Source: Brevibacterium sp. 'Marine'
GTDB taxonomy: Bacteria; Actinomycetota; Actinomycetes; Actinomycetales; Brevibacteriaceae
Length of the DNA: 64,000 nucleotides
Direction: 5' to 3'
Assembly (NCBI RefSeq): GCF_012844365.1
Contig: NZ_CP051626.1
Coordinates: 2,294,001 to 2,358,000, forward strand
Shown here: piece after piece, positions 27,270 to 35,780 of the stretch
Layout: each line of letters starts with the position of its first letter
How positions within the stretch are numbered: position 1 is the first letter of the stretch
The notes under the pieces: generated by a model
Told to the model about the DNA's origin: nothing
Seen by the model: the letters and a program-made list of their open reading frames with translations, nothing else
Databases searched by the model: none
Made by a program: the position numbers and the translations under genes

Positions 27270-28598
27270 TCAGACGCGGATGATCTCACGGGGGAAGTTC
27301 GTGAACGGTTCGCAGCCGGTGTCGGTGATGAGCACCGGTTCCGACAGCTCGATTCCGTAGCCGTTCATCCACATGCCGCCGATGAGGTGGAAGGTCATTC
27401 CCGCTTCGAGGATCTGGTCGTCCTCGGTGCGGATCGAGATCGTCCGCTCGCCCCAGTCGGGCGGGTAGCCGATCCCGATCGAGTACCCCAGGCGACTGGG
27501 TTTTTCGAGTCCCGACAGAGCCAGCACCCGATTCCAGGTGCGGGCGAGCTCCGCGGTGGGCACCTCGGGAGCGGCGACGTCGAGGACTGCCGACAGCGCC
27601 TCGGCGACGACCCCCTCGAGGCGGACGAGCTCCTGCTTCGGCCGCCCGGTCACCGCCGTACGGGCCAGCGGAACATGATAGCGGCGGTGAACACCGGCGA
27701 GTTCGATGCTCACCGATTCGTCGCGTTCGAACTTCCGATCGGTCCAGCTCAGGTGCGGGGTGTCCGCGCTTTCGCCGGTGGGCATGAGCGGGACGATCGA
27801 GGGGTAGTCGCCCCAGACCCCGTCGCCGCCGCGGGTCTGAGCTTCGGAGATCGCGGCCGCCACCTCGTTCTGACCGACTCCGACGCCGATCGTGCCCAGT
27901 GCCGCGTCCATGGCCGCGGTGGTCACCTTCGCAGCCTTGCGCATGAGCGCGACCTCAGCCGGAGATTTGACCGCACGGATCCAGTTGACGAGCTCGAAGG
28001 AGTCGACGAGGCGCCATTCGGGCACACCATTGACGAGTGCGCGGAAGGCTCGCGGGGAGAAGAAATGCGAATCCATCTCGACTCCGACCGGCATGGTCGA
28101 TGCTCGGGCGACCTCCCACCGCTGGCGCAGGGCGAAGGCGACCCAGTCGAAAGGGTGGATATGGGGGCGCTGCACATAGCGTTCGGGATAGCCGACGATG
28201 TCCTCGGGCGGCAGCCATGAGGTGTGCGAGGCTCCGCGGGCGTCCATATCGCGCATGAACAGCGTCATCGGTCCCGACGAGGGCACGAACAGCAGCTGCG
28301 GGGTGTAGAAGGACCACGCGTTGTAGCCGGTGAGGTAGTAGATGTTCGCCGGGTCGGTGACGATGAGCGCGGCCAGGCCCTGGTCGAGCATGCGGTTGCG
28401 CACCGAGGCGATCCGACCGAGGTACTCCTCGGCGCTGAACGACAGTTCGTTCGCGCCGATCGTATCGACCTCGCCGGGAACCGGCTGCGGGCGCGCCTTG
28501 ACCTCTTTGCCGGCCTGCCCCTGCTCGGCTCCGGGACGCATCCCGTACACATCCGGGCGATTATCCTCGCCGCCGTAGAACAGCTCCCCCTCATTCAT
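27270..28598 (-). CDS. doeA: Ectoine hydrolase-like M24 family protein (DoeA)
   Basis: DoeA opens the ring of ectoine to N-acetyl-diaminobutyrate, the first step of ectoine breakdown. The sequence shows the DoeA pattern: LIVTDPANIYYLTGYNAWSFY, then GVEMDSHFFSPRAF, GDYPSIVPLMPTG, ADTPHLSWTDR, RRYHVPLARTAV and GIGYPPDWGERTISI. Like other ectoine hydrolases it has the creatinase/M24 fold but probably lacks the full dinuclear metal set. About 50 extra N-terminal residues precede the domain. It is convergent with the LctP-type permease and divergent from the Lrp regulator. No DoeB deacetylase is in the window. Confidence 0.82.
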   Translation of the reverse strand: MNEGELFYGGEDNRPDVYGMRPGAEQGQAGKEVKARPQPVPGEVDTIGANELSFSAEEYLGRIASVRNRMLDQGLAALIVTDPANIYYLTGYNAWSFYTPQLLFVPSSGPMTLFMRDMDARGASHTSWLPPEDIVGYPERYVQRPHIHPFDWVAFALRQRWEVARASTMPVGVEMDSHFFSPRAFRALVNGVPEWRLVDSFELVNWIRAVKSPAEVALMRKAAKVTTAAMDAALGTIGVGVGQNEVAAAISEAQTRGGDGVWGDYPSIVPLMPTGESADTPHLSWTDRKFERDESVSIELAGVHRRYHVPLARTAVTGRPKQELVRLEGVVAEALSAVLDVAAPEVPTAELARTWNRVLALSGLEKPSRLGYSIGIGYPPDWGERTISIRTEDDQILEAGMTFHLIGGMWMNGYGIELSEPVLITDTGCEPFTNFPREIIRV

Positions 28599-29023
28599 GA
28601 TCCCAGTGTGGTGACCCCGCTCACATACTGTCAATCACTGTCACCGCGCGTGTTGCCGCGGGTCCGCCGATCCGCGCGGCAGCGGGAATCCGCGGGCTTT
28701 CGCAGCGGCGATTCGCAGTGCTTCTCAACAGGGATTCGGACGGCTGCCGACAGCGGCCTCAGCGATCCCCGAACGGCCGACCCGGCCGGTCCGCGAACGG
28801 CGGTTTCGGGCGGTCGGCGGACAGCCGATTCGAATGGTCACCACCGGCGGATCCTGGCGTCGCGGAAACGGCGCTCGGCACGGATACTCGTCGGCCGCCT
28901 CGGCGATTTCTGACGAATCCAGAACCAAACAATTTCAGTTTCGACGGAATTCGCAAACGAAACAGCGCATTTCAGCAGATTCGGTGATAGATTGTCCTGA
29001 GACGCACATCACGGAGGTGAAGA
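28599..29023. other. Divergent regulatory region between doeA and the Lrp gene
   Basis: This 425-nt stretch has no gene. It holds the GCCGCCTCGGCG motif at 28894-28905. A local AT-rich block (about 28915-28990) contains runs such as CCAAACAATTTCAGTTTC, a plausible Lrp-binding zone for control of both doeA and the lrp-aminotransferase unit. Confidence 0.5.
28894..28905 (+). repeat. Intergenic GCCGCCTCGGCG motif, copy 4
   Basis: An exact copy oriented toward the Lrp gene, 118 nt upstream of its start. Confidence 0.6.
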
Positions 29024-29509
29024 ATGGACCCGCTCCTGCCGAACGGCAGCGGTTCCCGACTGGGGAATCTCGACGAGAAGTCCAAGGCGATCATCGTCGA
29101 ACTGCAGCACGACGGACGGAAATCCTATTCGGCCATCGGCAAGTCCGTCGGCCTGTCCGAGGCCGCCGTGCGCCAGCGGGTGTCGCGGCTCATCGAGTCG
29201 GGTGTCATGGAGATCGTCGCCGTGACCGACCCGCTGAGTCTGGGATTCGCGCGGCAGGCGATGGTGGGGCTGAAGGTCCGCGGAGACATCTCCGCGGTCG
29301 CCGAGAAGCTGCACGACTACGACGAGATCGACTACCTCGTCGTCACCGCCGGTTCGTTCGACCTGCTGGTCGAGATCGTGTGTGAATCGGATCGGCATCT
29401 GATCGAGTTCGTCAATGAGGAGCTCCGCTCGATCGATGCCGTCGTGGATACGGAGCTCTTCATGTACCTCTCACTCGAAAAGCAGAAATACAACTGGGGG
29501 ACGCGATGA
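29024..29509 (+). CDS. Lrp/AsnC family transcriptional regulator
   Basis: The 161-residue protein has an N-terminal helix-turn-helix (LDEKSKAIIVELQHDGRKSYSAIGKSVGLSEAAVRQRVSRL, about residues 16-56) and a C-terminal RAM ligand-binding domain (GLKVRGDISAVAEKL to VDTELFMYLSLEKQKY). GGAGG is placed well before the ATG. The stop overlaps the aminotransferase start by ATGA, so the two are coupled. In Halomonas the Lrp-type DoeX controls ectoine catabolism. Here the divergent doeA supports a similar role, though an aminotransferase-specific role is equally possible. Confidence 0.9.
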   Translation: MDPLLPNGSGSRLGNLDEKSKAIIVELQHDGRKSYSAIGKSVGLSEAAVRQRVSRLIESGVMEIVAVTDPLSLGFARQAMVGLKVRGDISAVAEKLHDYDEIDYLVVTAGSFDLLVEIVCESDRHLIEFVNEELRSIDAVVDTELFMYLSLEKQKYNWGTR

Positions 29510-30897
29510 CAGACAATGTCACCAGGGCCGGCACTCCTTATCAGGATGCCATCCGCAACAACGTGTGGATGCACATGTCACCACACCAAGCACTGTTCAA
29601 CGGTGGTGAGGCGCCGGTCATCGTCCGCGGTGAGGGCCACCACATCTTCGACGACAAGGGCAAGAAGTACCTCGACGGTCTCGCCGGCCTGTTCACCGTC
29701 CAGGTGGGTCACGGTCGTGAGCAGATCGCGAAGGCGATGTACGACCAGACGCTGAAGCTGCCGTTCATGCCGCTGTGGTCGTACGCCCACCCGCAGGCGA
29801 TCGAGGTCTCGGAGCGTTTGGCCAGCTATGCGCCGGGCGATCTCAACCGGGTCTTCCTCACCTCCGGCGGCGGCGACTCGGTCGAGTCGGCGATGAAGCT
29901 GGCGAAGAACTACTTCAAGCTCGTCGGCAAACCCGGCAAGCACAAGATCATCTCGCGGGCCACCGCCTACCACGGCACGCCGCACGGTGCGCTGTCGGTG
30001 ACCTCGCTGCCGGGTCTGCGGGAGCAGTTCGCTCCGCTGGTCCCCGGTGCTCACAAGGTGCCGAACACGAACTTCTACCGGGCACCGGAGCACCTCGCCC
30101 ATGATGAGAAGGCCTTCGGCCGCTGGGCCGCCGACCGCATCGGTGAGGCCATCGAGTTCGAAGGTGCCGACTCCGTGGCCGCCGTCTTCCTCGAACCCGT
30201 GCAGAACTCCGGCGGCTGCTTCCCGCCGCCTCCCGGATACTTCGAGCGGGTGCGCGAGATCTGCGACGAATACGATGTGCTGCTGGTCTCGGACGAGACG
30301 ATCTGCGCCTACGGTCGCATCGGCGACATGTTCGCCTGCAACGACTTCGGCTATGTTCCCGACATCATCACCTCGGCCAAGGGCATCACCTCCGGCTATG
30401 CGCCGCTGGGTGCGATGATCGCCTCCGATCGGCTCTTCGAGCCCTTCGGCCCCGGCGGCGATGAGACCTTCTACCACGGCTACACCTTCGGCGGTCACCC
30501 CGTCGCCTGTGCCGCCGCGATGGCGAACTTCGACGTCTTCGAAGAGGAGAAGCTCAACGACCACGTGCACGAGAACGCTGCGGCGTTCAAGTTCACGCTC
30601 GAGAAGCTCAAGGACCTGCCGATCGTCGGTGATGTCCGCGGTGAGGGGTTCTTCTACGGAATCGAACTCGTCAAGGACAAGGACACGAAGGAGTCGTTCA
30701 CCGAAGAGGAGTCCGAGCGGATTCTCAAGAACTTCGTGTCGGCGAAGATGTACGACAGCGGCCTGTACTGCCGCGCCGACGACCGCGGCGACCCGGTCAT
30801 CCAGCTCTCGCCTCCGCTGACCGTCGGTCAGAACGAGTTCGACGAGATGGAGCAGATCATCCGCGGCGTCCTCCAGGAAGCCTGGACAATGTTCTGA
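29506..30897 (+). CDS. Class III aminotransferase (omega-amino acid type)
   Basis: This PLP enzyme of 463 residues transfers an amino group from an omega-amino acid or diaminobutyrate to a keto acid. Class III features are GHHIFDDKGKKYLDGLAGLF, the LTSGGGDSVESAMKLAKNY phosphate-binding region, ATAYHGTPHGALS, AVFLEPVQNSGG, LVSDETICAYGR and the PLP lysine in DIITSAKGITSGYAPLGA. It resembles beta-alanine/putrescine-type transaminases. Adjacent doeA suggests the DoeD role (diaminobutyrate to aspartate semialdehyde), but actinobacterial Lrp-aminotransferase pairs are also linked to polyamine use. Substrate is unresolved. Confidence 0.88.
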   Translation: MTDNVTRAGTPYQDAIRNNVWMHMSPHQALFNGGEAPVIVRGEGHHIFDDKGKKYLDGLAGLFTVQVGHGREQIAKAMYDQTLKLPFMPLWSYAHPQAIEVSERLASYAPGDLNRVFLTSGGGDSVESAMKLAKNYFKLVGKPGKHKIISRATAYHGTPHGALSVTSLPGLREQFAPLVPGAHKVPNTNFYRAPEHLAHDEKAFGRWAADRIGEAIEFEGADSVAAVFLEPVQNSGGCFPPPPGYFERVREICDEYDVLLVSDETICAYGRIGDMFACNDFGYVPDIITSAKGITSGYAPLGAMIASDRLFEPFGPGGDETFYHGYTFGGHPVACAAAMANFDVFEEEKLNDHVHENAAAFKFTLEKLKDLPIVGDVRGEGFFYGIELVKDKDTKESFTEEESERILKNFVSAKMYDSGLYCRADDRGDPVIQLSPPLTVGQNEFDEMEQIIRGVLQEAWTMF

Positions 30898-30906
30898 CCC
30901 CAATTG

Positions 30907-30962
30907 CTACCTGACGGCGGCTGAGCAACCTCGCGCGAGGTTGCTCAGCCGCCGTCAGGTAG
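30907..30962. repeat. Long palindromic hairpin element, copy B
   Basis: A perfect 56-bp palindrome (28 bp per arm, no spacer) starts 9 nt after the aminotransferase stop and ends 14 nt before the convergent yibE/F stop. Outer CCCCA/TGGGG arms (30898-30902, 30966-30970) extend it past a small internal loop. Its arm shares CTACCTGACGGCGGC with copy C but differs at paired positions. It is well placed as a bidirectional terminator. Confidence 0.88.
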
Positions 30963-30976
30963 TTCTGGGGCGACAT

Positions 30977-32296
30977 TCAGCGGTTCTGGTCGCGCTCACG
31001 GGCCTCGCGACGGGTCATCGGCGGCCGCTCCTCGGCAGGGTGGGCAGCCGTGATCGTGCCTGGGTCCGCAGCCGTGATCGCGCCGGGCGCGGCAGCGGAT
31101 CCGGTGGGCCGCCTCGGCGGGCGCACTCCCGATTTCACCACGAGGACGCCGAGTCCGGTCGTCAGCGGAATCGCGACGACCAGACCGATCGAGCACACGA
31201 GGATGCTCACCACCTCCACCGACATGTCCCCGAGCGTGAACGTGTCGAACAGCGGCTGATCATGCGCGGAGACGATGATGAGCGTCATCAGCGCCGAGCC
31301 CACATAGGCGAACGTGATCGTATAGACGGTCGAGGCGATATGGTCCCGGCCGATGCGCATCGCCCGAGCGAACAGCTGCGCCGATTTCATCTCAGGAGCG
31401 GCGGCTGCCAGCTCCCACACCGCCGAAGCCTGAGTGATCGTGACATCGTTGAGCACCCCGAGCCCGGTGATGAGGATCGCACACACGATGATGTCGGTCA
31501 TCCCCAGATCCGTCGTATCGACCAGCAGGTACCCGTCCTCCGAATAGGCGATGCCCAGATTCGCCCAGGACGTCATCCACGCACCGAGGATGCCCGTGAT
31601 GACGATGCCGAGCACCGTTCCGAACAGTGCCGTCGACGTCCGCGTCGAGATTCCGTGCGCCAGGTAGAGCGCGATGACCATGATCAGGCTCGCCGAGACC
31701 ATCGCCACCAGCACCGGCGGTTTGCCGTCGAGCATGGCCGGGAGCATGAAGACGAACAGCACGGCACCGGCGAACCCGAGCCCGATCAGCGCGCGCAGTC
31801 CCCGCAGACCGGCGACGAGGAGGACGACGATCGCGTAGATGATCGCCAGGGCCAGCATCGGAACGTTGCGGTCGAAATCGATGAACACGTAATCGGTGCC
31901 CATCTCCGCCCGGTCCGGCGACTGCGTGAAGTCGAGGACCTTGATCGTGTCGCCGACGTCGACGCCGGCCTTGACCGCGTCGGGGGTGACGTACAGGTTG
32001 CCTTCGTGCCCGTCCGCCTCGACGGTGTAGGTCGTGCAGTCGGCGCGGACCATCGGGTCCGTCTCGCCGGGCTCGCAGTCCGAGGCGTCGACAGCGGTGA
32101 CGGTGACCTTCGTATCGGTGGTCCCCTCGGCCGAGTTCGTCGTCGGCCCGCCGCCGGGCAGGTCCTTGTCCGGTCCTGATGGCCACAGCACGAAGAGCCC
32201 GGCGATCGTGACCACGATGAGCGGGATGATGCAGGCGAGCATGATCAGGCGAACCCTCGGCGAGGCCCTCGGTTCGTGGTGGGACGTCATATGCAT
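30977..32296 (-). CDS. YibE/F family membrane protein
   Basis: The 439-residue protein has an N-terminal helix, an extracytoplasmic domain of about 90 residues (KVTVTAVDAS to TIKVLDF), and about seven further helices. Conserved YibE/F segments include DRNVPMLALAIIYAIVVLLVAGLRGLRALIGL and DIIVCAILITGLGVLNDVTITQASAVWEL. The proline/arginine-rich C-terminus is cytoplasmic. The family's function is unknown, although some members are fused to or near peptidoglycan or transport genes. An AAGGA site precedes the ATG, and an ATG two codons later is equally possible. Confidence 0.85.
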   Translation of the reverse strand: MHMTSHHEPRASPRVRLIMLACIIPLIVVTIAGLFVLWPSGPDKDLPGGGPTTNSAEGTTDTKVTVTAVDASDCEPGETDPMVRADCTTYTVEADGHEGNLYVTPDAVKAGVDVGDTIKVLDFTQSPDRAEMGTDYVFIDFDRNVPMLALAIIYAIVVLLVAGLRGLRALIGLGFAGAVLFVFMLPAMLDGKPPVLVAMVSASLIMVIALYLAHGISTRTSTALFGTVLGIVITGILGAWMTSWANLGIAYSEDGYLLVDTTDLGMTDIIVCAILITGLGVLNDVTITQASAVWELAAAAPEMKSAQLFARAMRIGRDHIASTVYTITFAYVGSALMTLIIVSAHDQPLFDTFTLGDMSVEVVSILVCSIGLVVAIPLTTGLGVLVVKSGVRPPRRPTGSAAAPGAITAADPGTITAAHPAEERPPMTRREARERDQNR

Positions 32297-32395
32297 GGCG
32301 GTCCTTCGGGAGGTGGCTGATCGCAGAGATGCGGGGCGGTGAACCAGGCCGGATTGGCGGCGGATGCTCGCCGTGGCGGCCAGCCGTGATCAGAA

Positions 32396-32424
32396 CTACC
32401 TGACGGCGGCCCAGCAACCTGGCG
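32396..32424. repeat. Palindromic hairpin element, copy C, left arm (split by the IS)
   Basis: The left arm begins CTACCTGACGGCGGCCCAGC and ends in the GCG target duplication (32422-32424) abutting the IS. Its partner arm is at 33964-33993. Confidence 0.9.
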
Positions 32425-32458
32425 TGGAGTGGTCCCCAATAGTTGGACTGCTGTGAGG

Positions 32459-33373
32459 TCAGCATAAAGCAGTTGCCGGCTGTCCGGCTGTGGCGGTCTT
32501 GGTCCGATACTCCATCGGGGCAAGACCGCCGAGTCGCATCGAGATCCTCTCAAAGTTATACCAATGAATGTACTCATCGATCGCTTTCTCGAGGTCCTCG
32601 ACCGTGTTGAATTTCTGCAGATAGAACATCTCGGTTTTCAACTGCCCGAAGAAGTTCTCCGCCATCGCGTTATCCCAGCAGTTTCCCTTCCGCGACATCG
32701 ACGGTGTGGCACCGTGTTTGGTCAGGATCGCCGCCCACGACACGTGCTGGTACTGAAACCCCTGGTCCGTGTGCACCAATGGTTTCTGACCGGGCCGAAG
32801 CCCCTGACACGCATTCGTCAGTGACTTGTTCGTCAACGCCGTGTTCGGTGACGTCGACATCGAGTACGACACCACACTGGTATCGAAGAGATCGATGACC
32901 GGTGACAGATACAGTTTCTGATCCGCCACAGCGAATTCGGTGACGTCAGAGACCCATTTCTCATTTGGTTCCTCAGCGGTGAACTCCCGGTTGAGGACGT
33001 TGCCGGCAACACGGCCGATCGTGCCACGGTGGGAGTTATACCGCTTCCTGCGCACCTTGGTCTTGATGTTCATGTCCTGCATCAACCGCAGCACTGTCTT
33101 CTTCGCGATCGTGATGCCTTCTTTGACCAAGACTGCCCAGATCTTGCGGTGCCCGTAGCATTCGCGGCTGTCGGTGAAGATCTCCCGGATCCGGGGCCTG
33201 ACCTGCTCGTATGGGTCAGGTTTCTGATCGAAGCGTTTCTGGTGATAGAAAAACGTCGACCGTGCCAGGCCCGCAATGCTCAGCAGCAGTGACAGTGGGT
33301 AGTTCGCCTTGAGACTGGCAACTATGCGTGCTTTTACAGCTGCCCGTTCTGCCTCAAGGCCTTCAGTTTTTTT
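32459..33373 (-). CDS. IS3-family transposase OrfB, DDE domain (expressed by frameshift)
   Basis: Read from the A7 slippery site at 33367-33373 in the -1 frame. The N-terminal part carries an HTH_21-like stretch (SIAGLARSTFFYHQKRF) and ECYGHRKIWAVL. The retroviral-integrase core follows: Asp in WVSDVTEFAV, Asp in LVHTDQGFQYQ, and Glu in AENFFGQLKTE, with CWDNAMAEN between. The C-terminus YIHWYNFERISMRLGGLAPMEYR is typical. A TTG at 33130 could give an internal shorter product. The DDE triad is complete, so activity is plausible. Confidence 0.92.
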   Translation of the reverse strand, partial: KKTEGLEAERAAVKARIVASLKANYPLSLLLSIAGLARSTFFYHQKRFDQKPDPYEQVRPRIREIFTDSRECYGHRKIWAVLVKEGITIAKKTVLRLMQDMNIKTKVRRKRYNSHRGTIGRVAGNVLNREFTAEEPNEKWVSDVTEFAVADQKLYLSPVIDLFDTSVVSYSMSTSPNTALTNKSLTNACQGLRPGQKPLVHTDQGFQYQHVSWAAILTKHGATPSMSRKGNCWDNAMAENFFGQLKTEMFYLQKFNTVEDLEKAIDEYIHWYNFERISMRLGGLAPMEYRTKTATAGQPATALC

Positions 33374-33903
33374 AAGTACGCGTTCTCCGCTTCCGCCCGC
33401 AACAGCCGGTCTTGCAGCTGCCGATACTCCGCCAGACTAATGTCCTCGGCACGGGTCTTCTTCGCCATCAGGTCCGGCTTAGACGGGGCCGGATCAGCAT
33501 CCGGGTCCTGACCGCTGTCAATGGCGCGCATCCGGGCTGTTGTGCCCTTGCCTGATGCCGGGGGCGAGGTGAATGCCTGATCGCCCTTGTCCCGGTATTC
33601 CTTGACCCAGTCGAGGATCGGACGCGACGATGCCAGGCCGAGTTCCTTGGCGAGTTCGACTTTGTGTTCGCCGTCGAGGTATCGCTTCGCAGTCGCGATC
33701 TTCTGCTCTGCTGGTATACGGCGGCGCTGGTGCGGTTCCATGACCGACATTGTTCCACGCACCAGCCACCGGTCGTGGAGAAGTTTGAGTGTGGGTTTGT
33801 GGACATCGAGCTTCGTGGCTGCCGCGGCGTAGCCGTGCCCTTGGTCGAAGAGTTCGATCGCGGCCTTGGCTTGGTCGTTGGTGATCAGACAGTCCTGACG
33901 CAT
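33334..33903 (-). CDS. IS3-family transposase OrfA
   Basis: The 189-residue DNA-binding component has two helix-turn-helix units: about residues 9-45 (AKAAIELFDQGHGYAAAATKLDV region) and 65-105 (KIATAKRYLDGEHKVELAKELGL region). A C-terminal leucine-zipper-like helix follows (YRQLQDRLLRAEAENAYLKKLKAL). This two-HTH layout is seen in the IS150 group. The TTAAAAAAAC run near its 3' end allows -1 slippage into OrfB to make the OrfAB transposase. Confidence 0.92.
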   Translation of the reverse strand: MRQDCLITNDQAKAAIELFDQGHGYAAAATKLDVHKPTLKLLHDRWLVRGTMSVMEPHQRRRIPAEQKIATAKRYLDGEHKVELAKELGLASSRPILDWVKEYRDKGDQAFTSPPASGKGTTARMRAIDSGQDPDADPAPSKPDLMAKKTRAEDISLAEYRQLQDRLLRAEAENAYLKKLKALRQNGQL

Positions 33904-33963
33904 GGAATGGTCCCTTCAAGTTGGTTTGTGTTGATCACAGTCCAACTTTCGGGGACCACTCCA

Positions 33964-33993
33964 GCGCGAGGTTGCTGGGCCGCCGTCAGGTAG
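33964..33993. repeat. Palindromic hairpin element, copy C, right arm
   Basis: The right arm (starting with the GCG duplication) ends GCCGCCGTCAGGTAG, 9 nt past the glyS stop. With the 32396-32424 arm it would form a 56-bp palindrome once the IS and one GCG are removed. Confidence 0.9.
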
Positions 33994-34002
33994 TAATTGG
34001 GG

Positions 34003-35385
34003 TCAGGCGCCGGCGAGGTGGTCGGCCAGGTACTTCTCCACCTGGTCGATGCTCACGCGTTCCTGGCTCATATCGTCACGCTTGCGGATCGTCACGGCCT
34101 GATCATCGAGGGTGTCGAAGTCGACGGTGATGCACAGCGGGGTGCCGATCTCGTCCTGGCGACGGTAGCGGCGTCCGATGGCGCCGGCATCGTCGAAGTC
34201 GATGTTCCAGCGTCGGCGCAGCGTCGCAGCGAGATCCTTGGCCGCAGGGGTGAGTTTCTCATTGCGGCTCAGCGGCAGCACCGCGGCCTTGACCGGGGCC
34301 AGGCGCGGATCGAGCTTGAGGACAACGCGCTTGTCGACTCCGCCCTTCGTGTTCGGCGCCTCGTCCTCGCTGTAGGCCTCGACGAGGAATGCCATCATCG
34401 ACCGGGTCAGGCCGAAGGAGGGTTCGATGACATACGGGGTGTAGCGGTCTCCGCTGGCCTGGTCGAAGTACTGCAGCTTCGCTCCCGAGACCTCGGTGTG
34501 AGTGCCGAGGTCGTAGTCGGTGCGGTTGGCCACACCCATCAGCTCGCCCCACTCGGATCCTTGGAAGCCGAAGCGGTATTCGATGTCGATGGTGCCGGCC
34601 GAGTAGTGCGCACGGTCCTCGGCGGGGACGTCGAGGCGGCGGACGTTATCGGCAGAGATGCCGAGGTCGAGGAACCAGGACCAGCAGTCTTCGACCCACT
34701 GCTTGTAGTAGTCGTCGGCCTCGTCCGGGTGGACGAAGTACTCGATCTCCATCTGCTCGAACTCGCGGGTGCGGAAGATGAAGTTGCCGGGAGTGATCTC
34801 GTTGCGGAAGGCCTTGCCGATCTGGCCGATGCCGAACGGCGGCTTCTTCCGGGCAGCGGTGAGCACATTGTTGAAGTTGACGAAGATGCCCTGCGCGGTC
34901 TCCGGACGCAGGTAGTGGAGTCCGGCTTCGGAGTCGACGGGGCCCAGGAAGGTCTTGACCAGACCGGAGAACTCCTGCGGCTCGGTCCACTGACCACGAG
35001 TGCCGCAGTCGGGGCAGACGATATCGGCCATTCCGTTCTCCGGGGCCTTCTTGTTCTTCGCCTCATACGCCTCGACGAGGTGGTCTTCGCGGTGGCGCTT
35101 GTGGCAGTTGAGGCACTCGACGAGAGGATCGACGAAGGTGGCGACGTGGCCGGAGGCTTCCCAGACGCGCTTGGGCAGGATGATGGAGGAGTCGAGGCCG
35201 ACGACGTCTTCGCGTCCGCGCACGAACTGCTGCCACCACTGGGCCTTGATATTGTCCTTGAGCTCCACGCCCAACGGCCCGTAGTCCCATGCCGAGCGGG
35301 AACCGCCGTAGATCTCTCCTGCTTGGAAGACGAATCCTCTGCGCTTGGCCAGGGCGATGACGGCATCCAACTTGGACTGTGCCAC
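34003..35385 (-). CDS. glyS: Glycyl-tRNA synthetase (homodimeric type)
   Basis: This class II synthetase of 460 residues charges tRNA-Gly. It has [31 protein letters not shown] at the N-terminus, motif 2 around [28 protein letters not shown], a zinc-binding-like insertion (ECLNCHKRH and VCPDCGTRG), and motif 3 in [14 protein letters not shown]. The anticodon-binding domain is C-terminal. The GTG at 35385 is chosen because AAGGAGAG lies just upstream. The longer frame is an arginine-rich extension outside the family. The hairpin element with the IS lies directly downstream. Confidence 0.95.
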   Translation of the reverse strand: MAQSKLDAVIALAKRRGFVFQAGEIYGGSRSAWDYGPLGVELKDNIKAQWWQQFVRGREDVVGLDSSIILPKRVWEASGHVATFVDPLVECLNCHKRHREDHLVEAYEAKNKKAPENGMADIVCPDCGTRGQWTEPQEFSGLVKTFLGPVDSEAGLHYLRPETAQGIFVNFNNVLTAARKKPPFGIGQIGKAFRNEITPGNFIFRTREFEQMEIEYFVHPDEADDYYKQWVEDCWSWFLDLGISADNVRRLDVPAEDRAHYSAGTIDIEYRFGFQGSEWGELMGVANRTDYDLGTHTEVSGAKLQYFDQASGDRYTPYVIEPSFGLTRSMMAFLVEAYSEDEAPNTKGGVDKRVVLKLDPRLAPVKAAVLPLSRNEKLTPAAKDLAATLRRRWNIDFDDAGAIGRRYRRQDEIGTPLCITVDFDTLDDQAVTIRKRDDMSQERVSIDQVEKYLADHLAGA

Positions 35386-35574
35386 TAGTTCTCTCCTTGT
35401 TTCAGTTCGCCGACGGCCGGCTGCCGTGGCTCGCAGGTACCAGCCTAACCGGTCACGTGGCCGTGTCCTCAACACCGGCCCGACCTGCCGGGACGCCCGC
35501 CTTCGACGACGACAACACACTGCGACGGACACCTTGGGAGGCGACTGATCTCACACTCGGTTTCCCACTCCGGG

Positions 35575-35586
35575 GCCGCCTCGGCG
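35575..35586 (+). repeat. Intergenic GCCGCCTCGGCG motif, copy 5
   Basis: An exact copy oriented toward the helicase gene, 194 nt upstream. Its 19-bp extended form is identical to copy 1. Confidence 0.6.
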
Positions 35587-35780
35587 AGGGCACGGCATGT
35601 AAACTTGGGGTACACCCAAACCTTTCTCCGTACCGACGTCTTCACGTCTGTCCAAGCGAGTTCTTGGATCACTACGGTTTCGGCCCGGATTGCTCACGAT
35701 GATTGCACAAGCGGCCGCAGGGTAGATCGCCACTACAGTCATCTGCGATCAAGTGTGTGCCGACGTGAGAGAGATCACTC
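35575..35780 (+). promoter_or_regulatory. Long leader region of the DEAD-box helicase gene
   Basis: GCCGCCTCGGCG (35575-35586) is followed by a -10-like TAAACT at 35595-35600, which would leave a leader of about 170 nt. The leader starts with a small hairpin TTGGG/CCCAA and contains an eight-residue frame (MIAQAAAG, 35699-35725). Long leaders fit cold- or helicase-controlled expression, but that is inferred. The 35386-35574 part of the gap shows no other feature. Confidence 0.45.

Larger units (their letters stand above)
32425..33963 (-). mobile_element. IS3-family insertion sequence (IS150-like)
   Basis: The 1539-bp element has terminal inverted repeats starting TGGAGTGGTCCCC and ending AGTTGGACTG at 26 bp, with two mismatches. 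It is flanked by 3-bp GCG duplications (32422-32424, 33964-33966). Its two frames, orfA and orfB, are linked by an A7 slippery run for -1 frameshifting. Both frames are open, so the copy looks intact. It sits between glyS and yibE/F, inside a hairpin repeat. Confidence 0.95.

Noticed and set aside
35386..35532. N-terminal extension of GlyS
   Set aside because: The extra residues are Arg-rich and outside the family; the GTG at 35385 has a good ribosome site.
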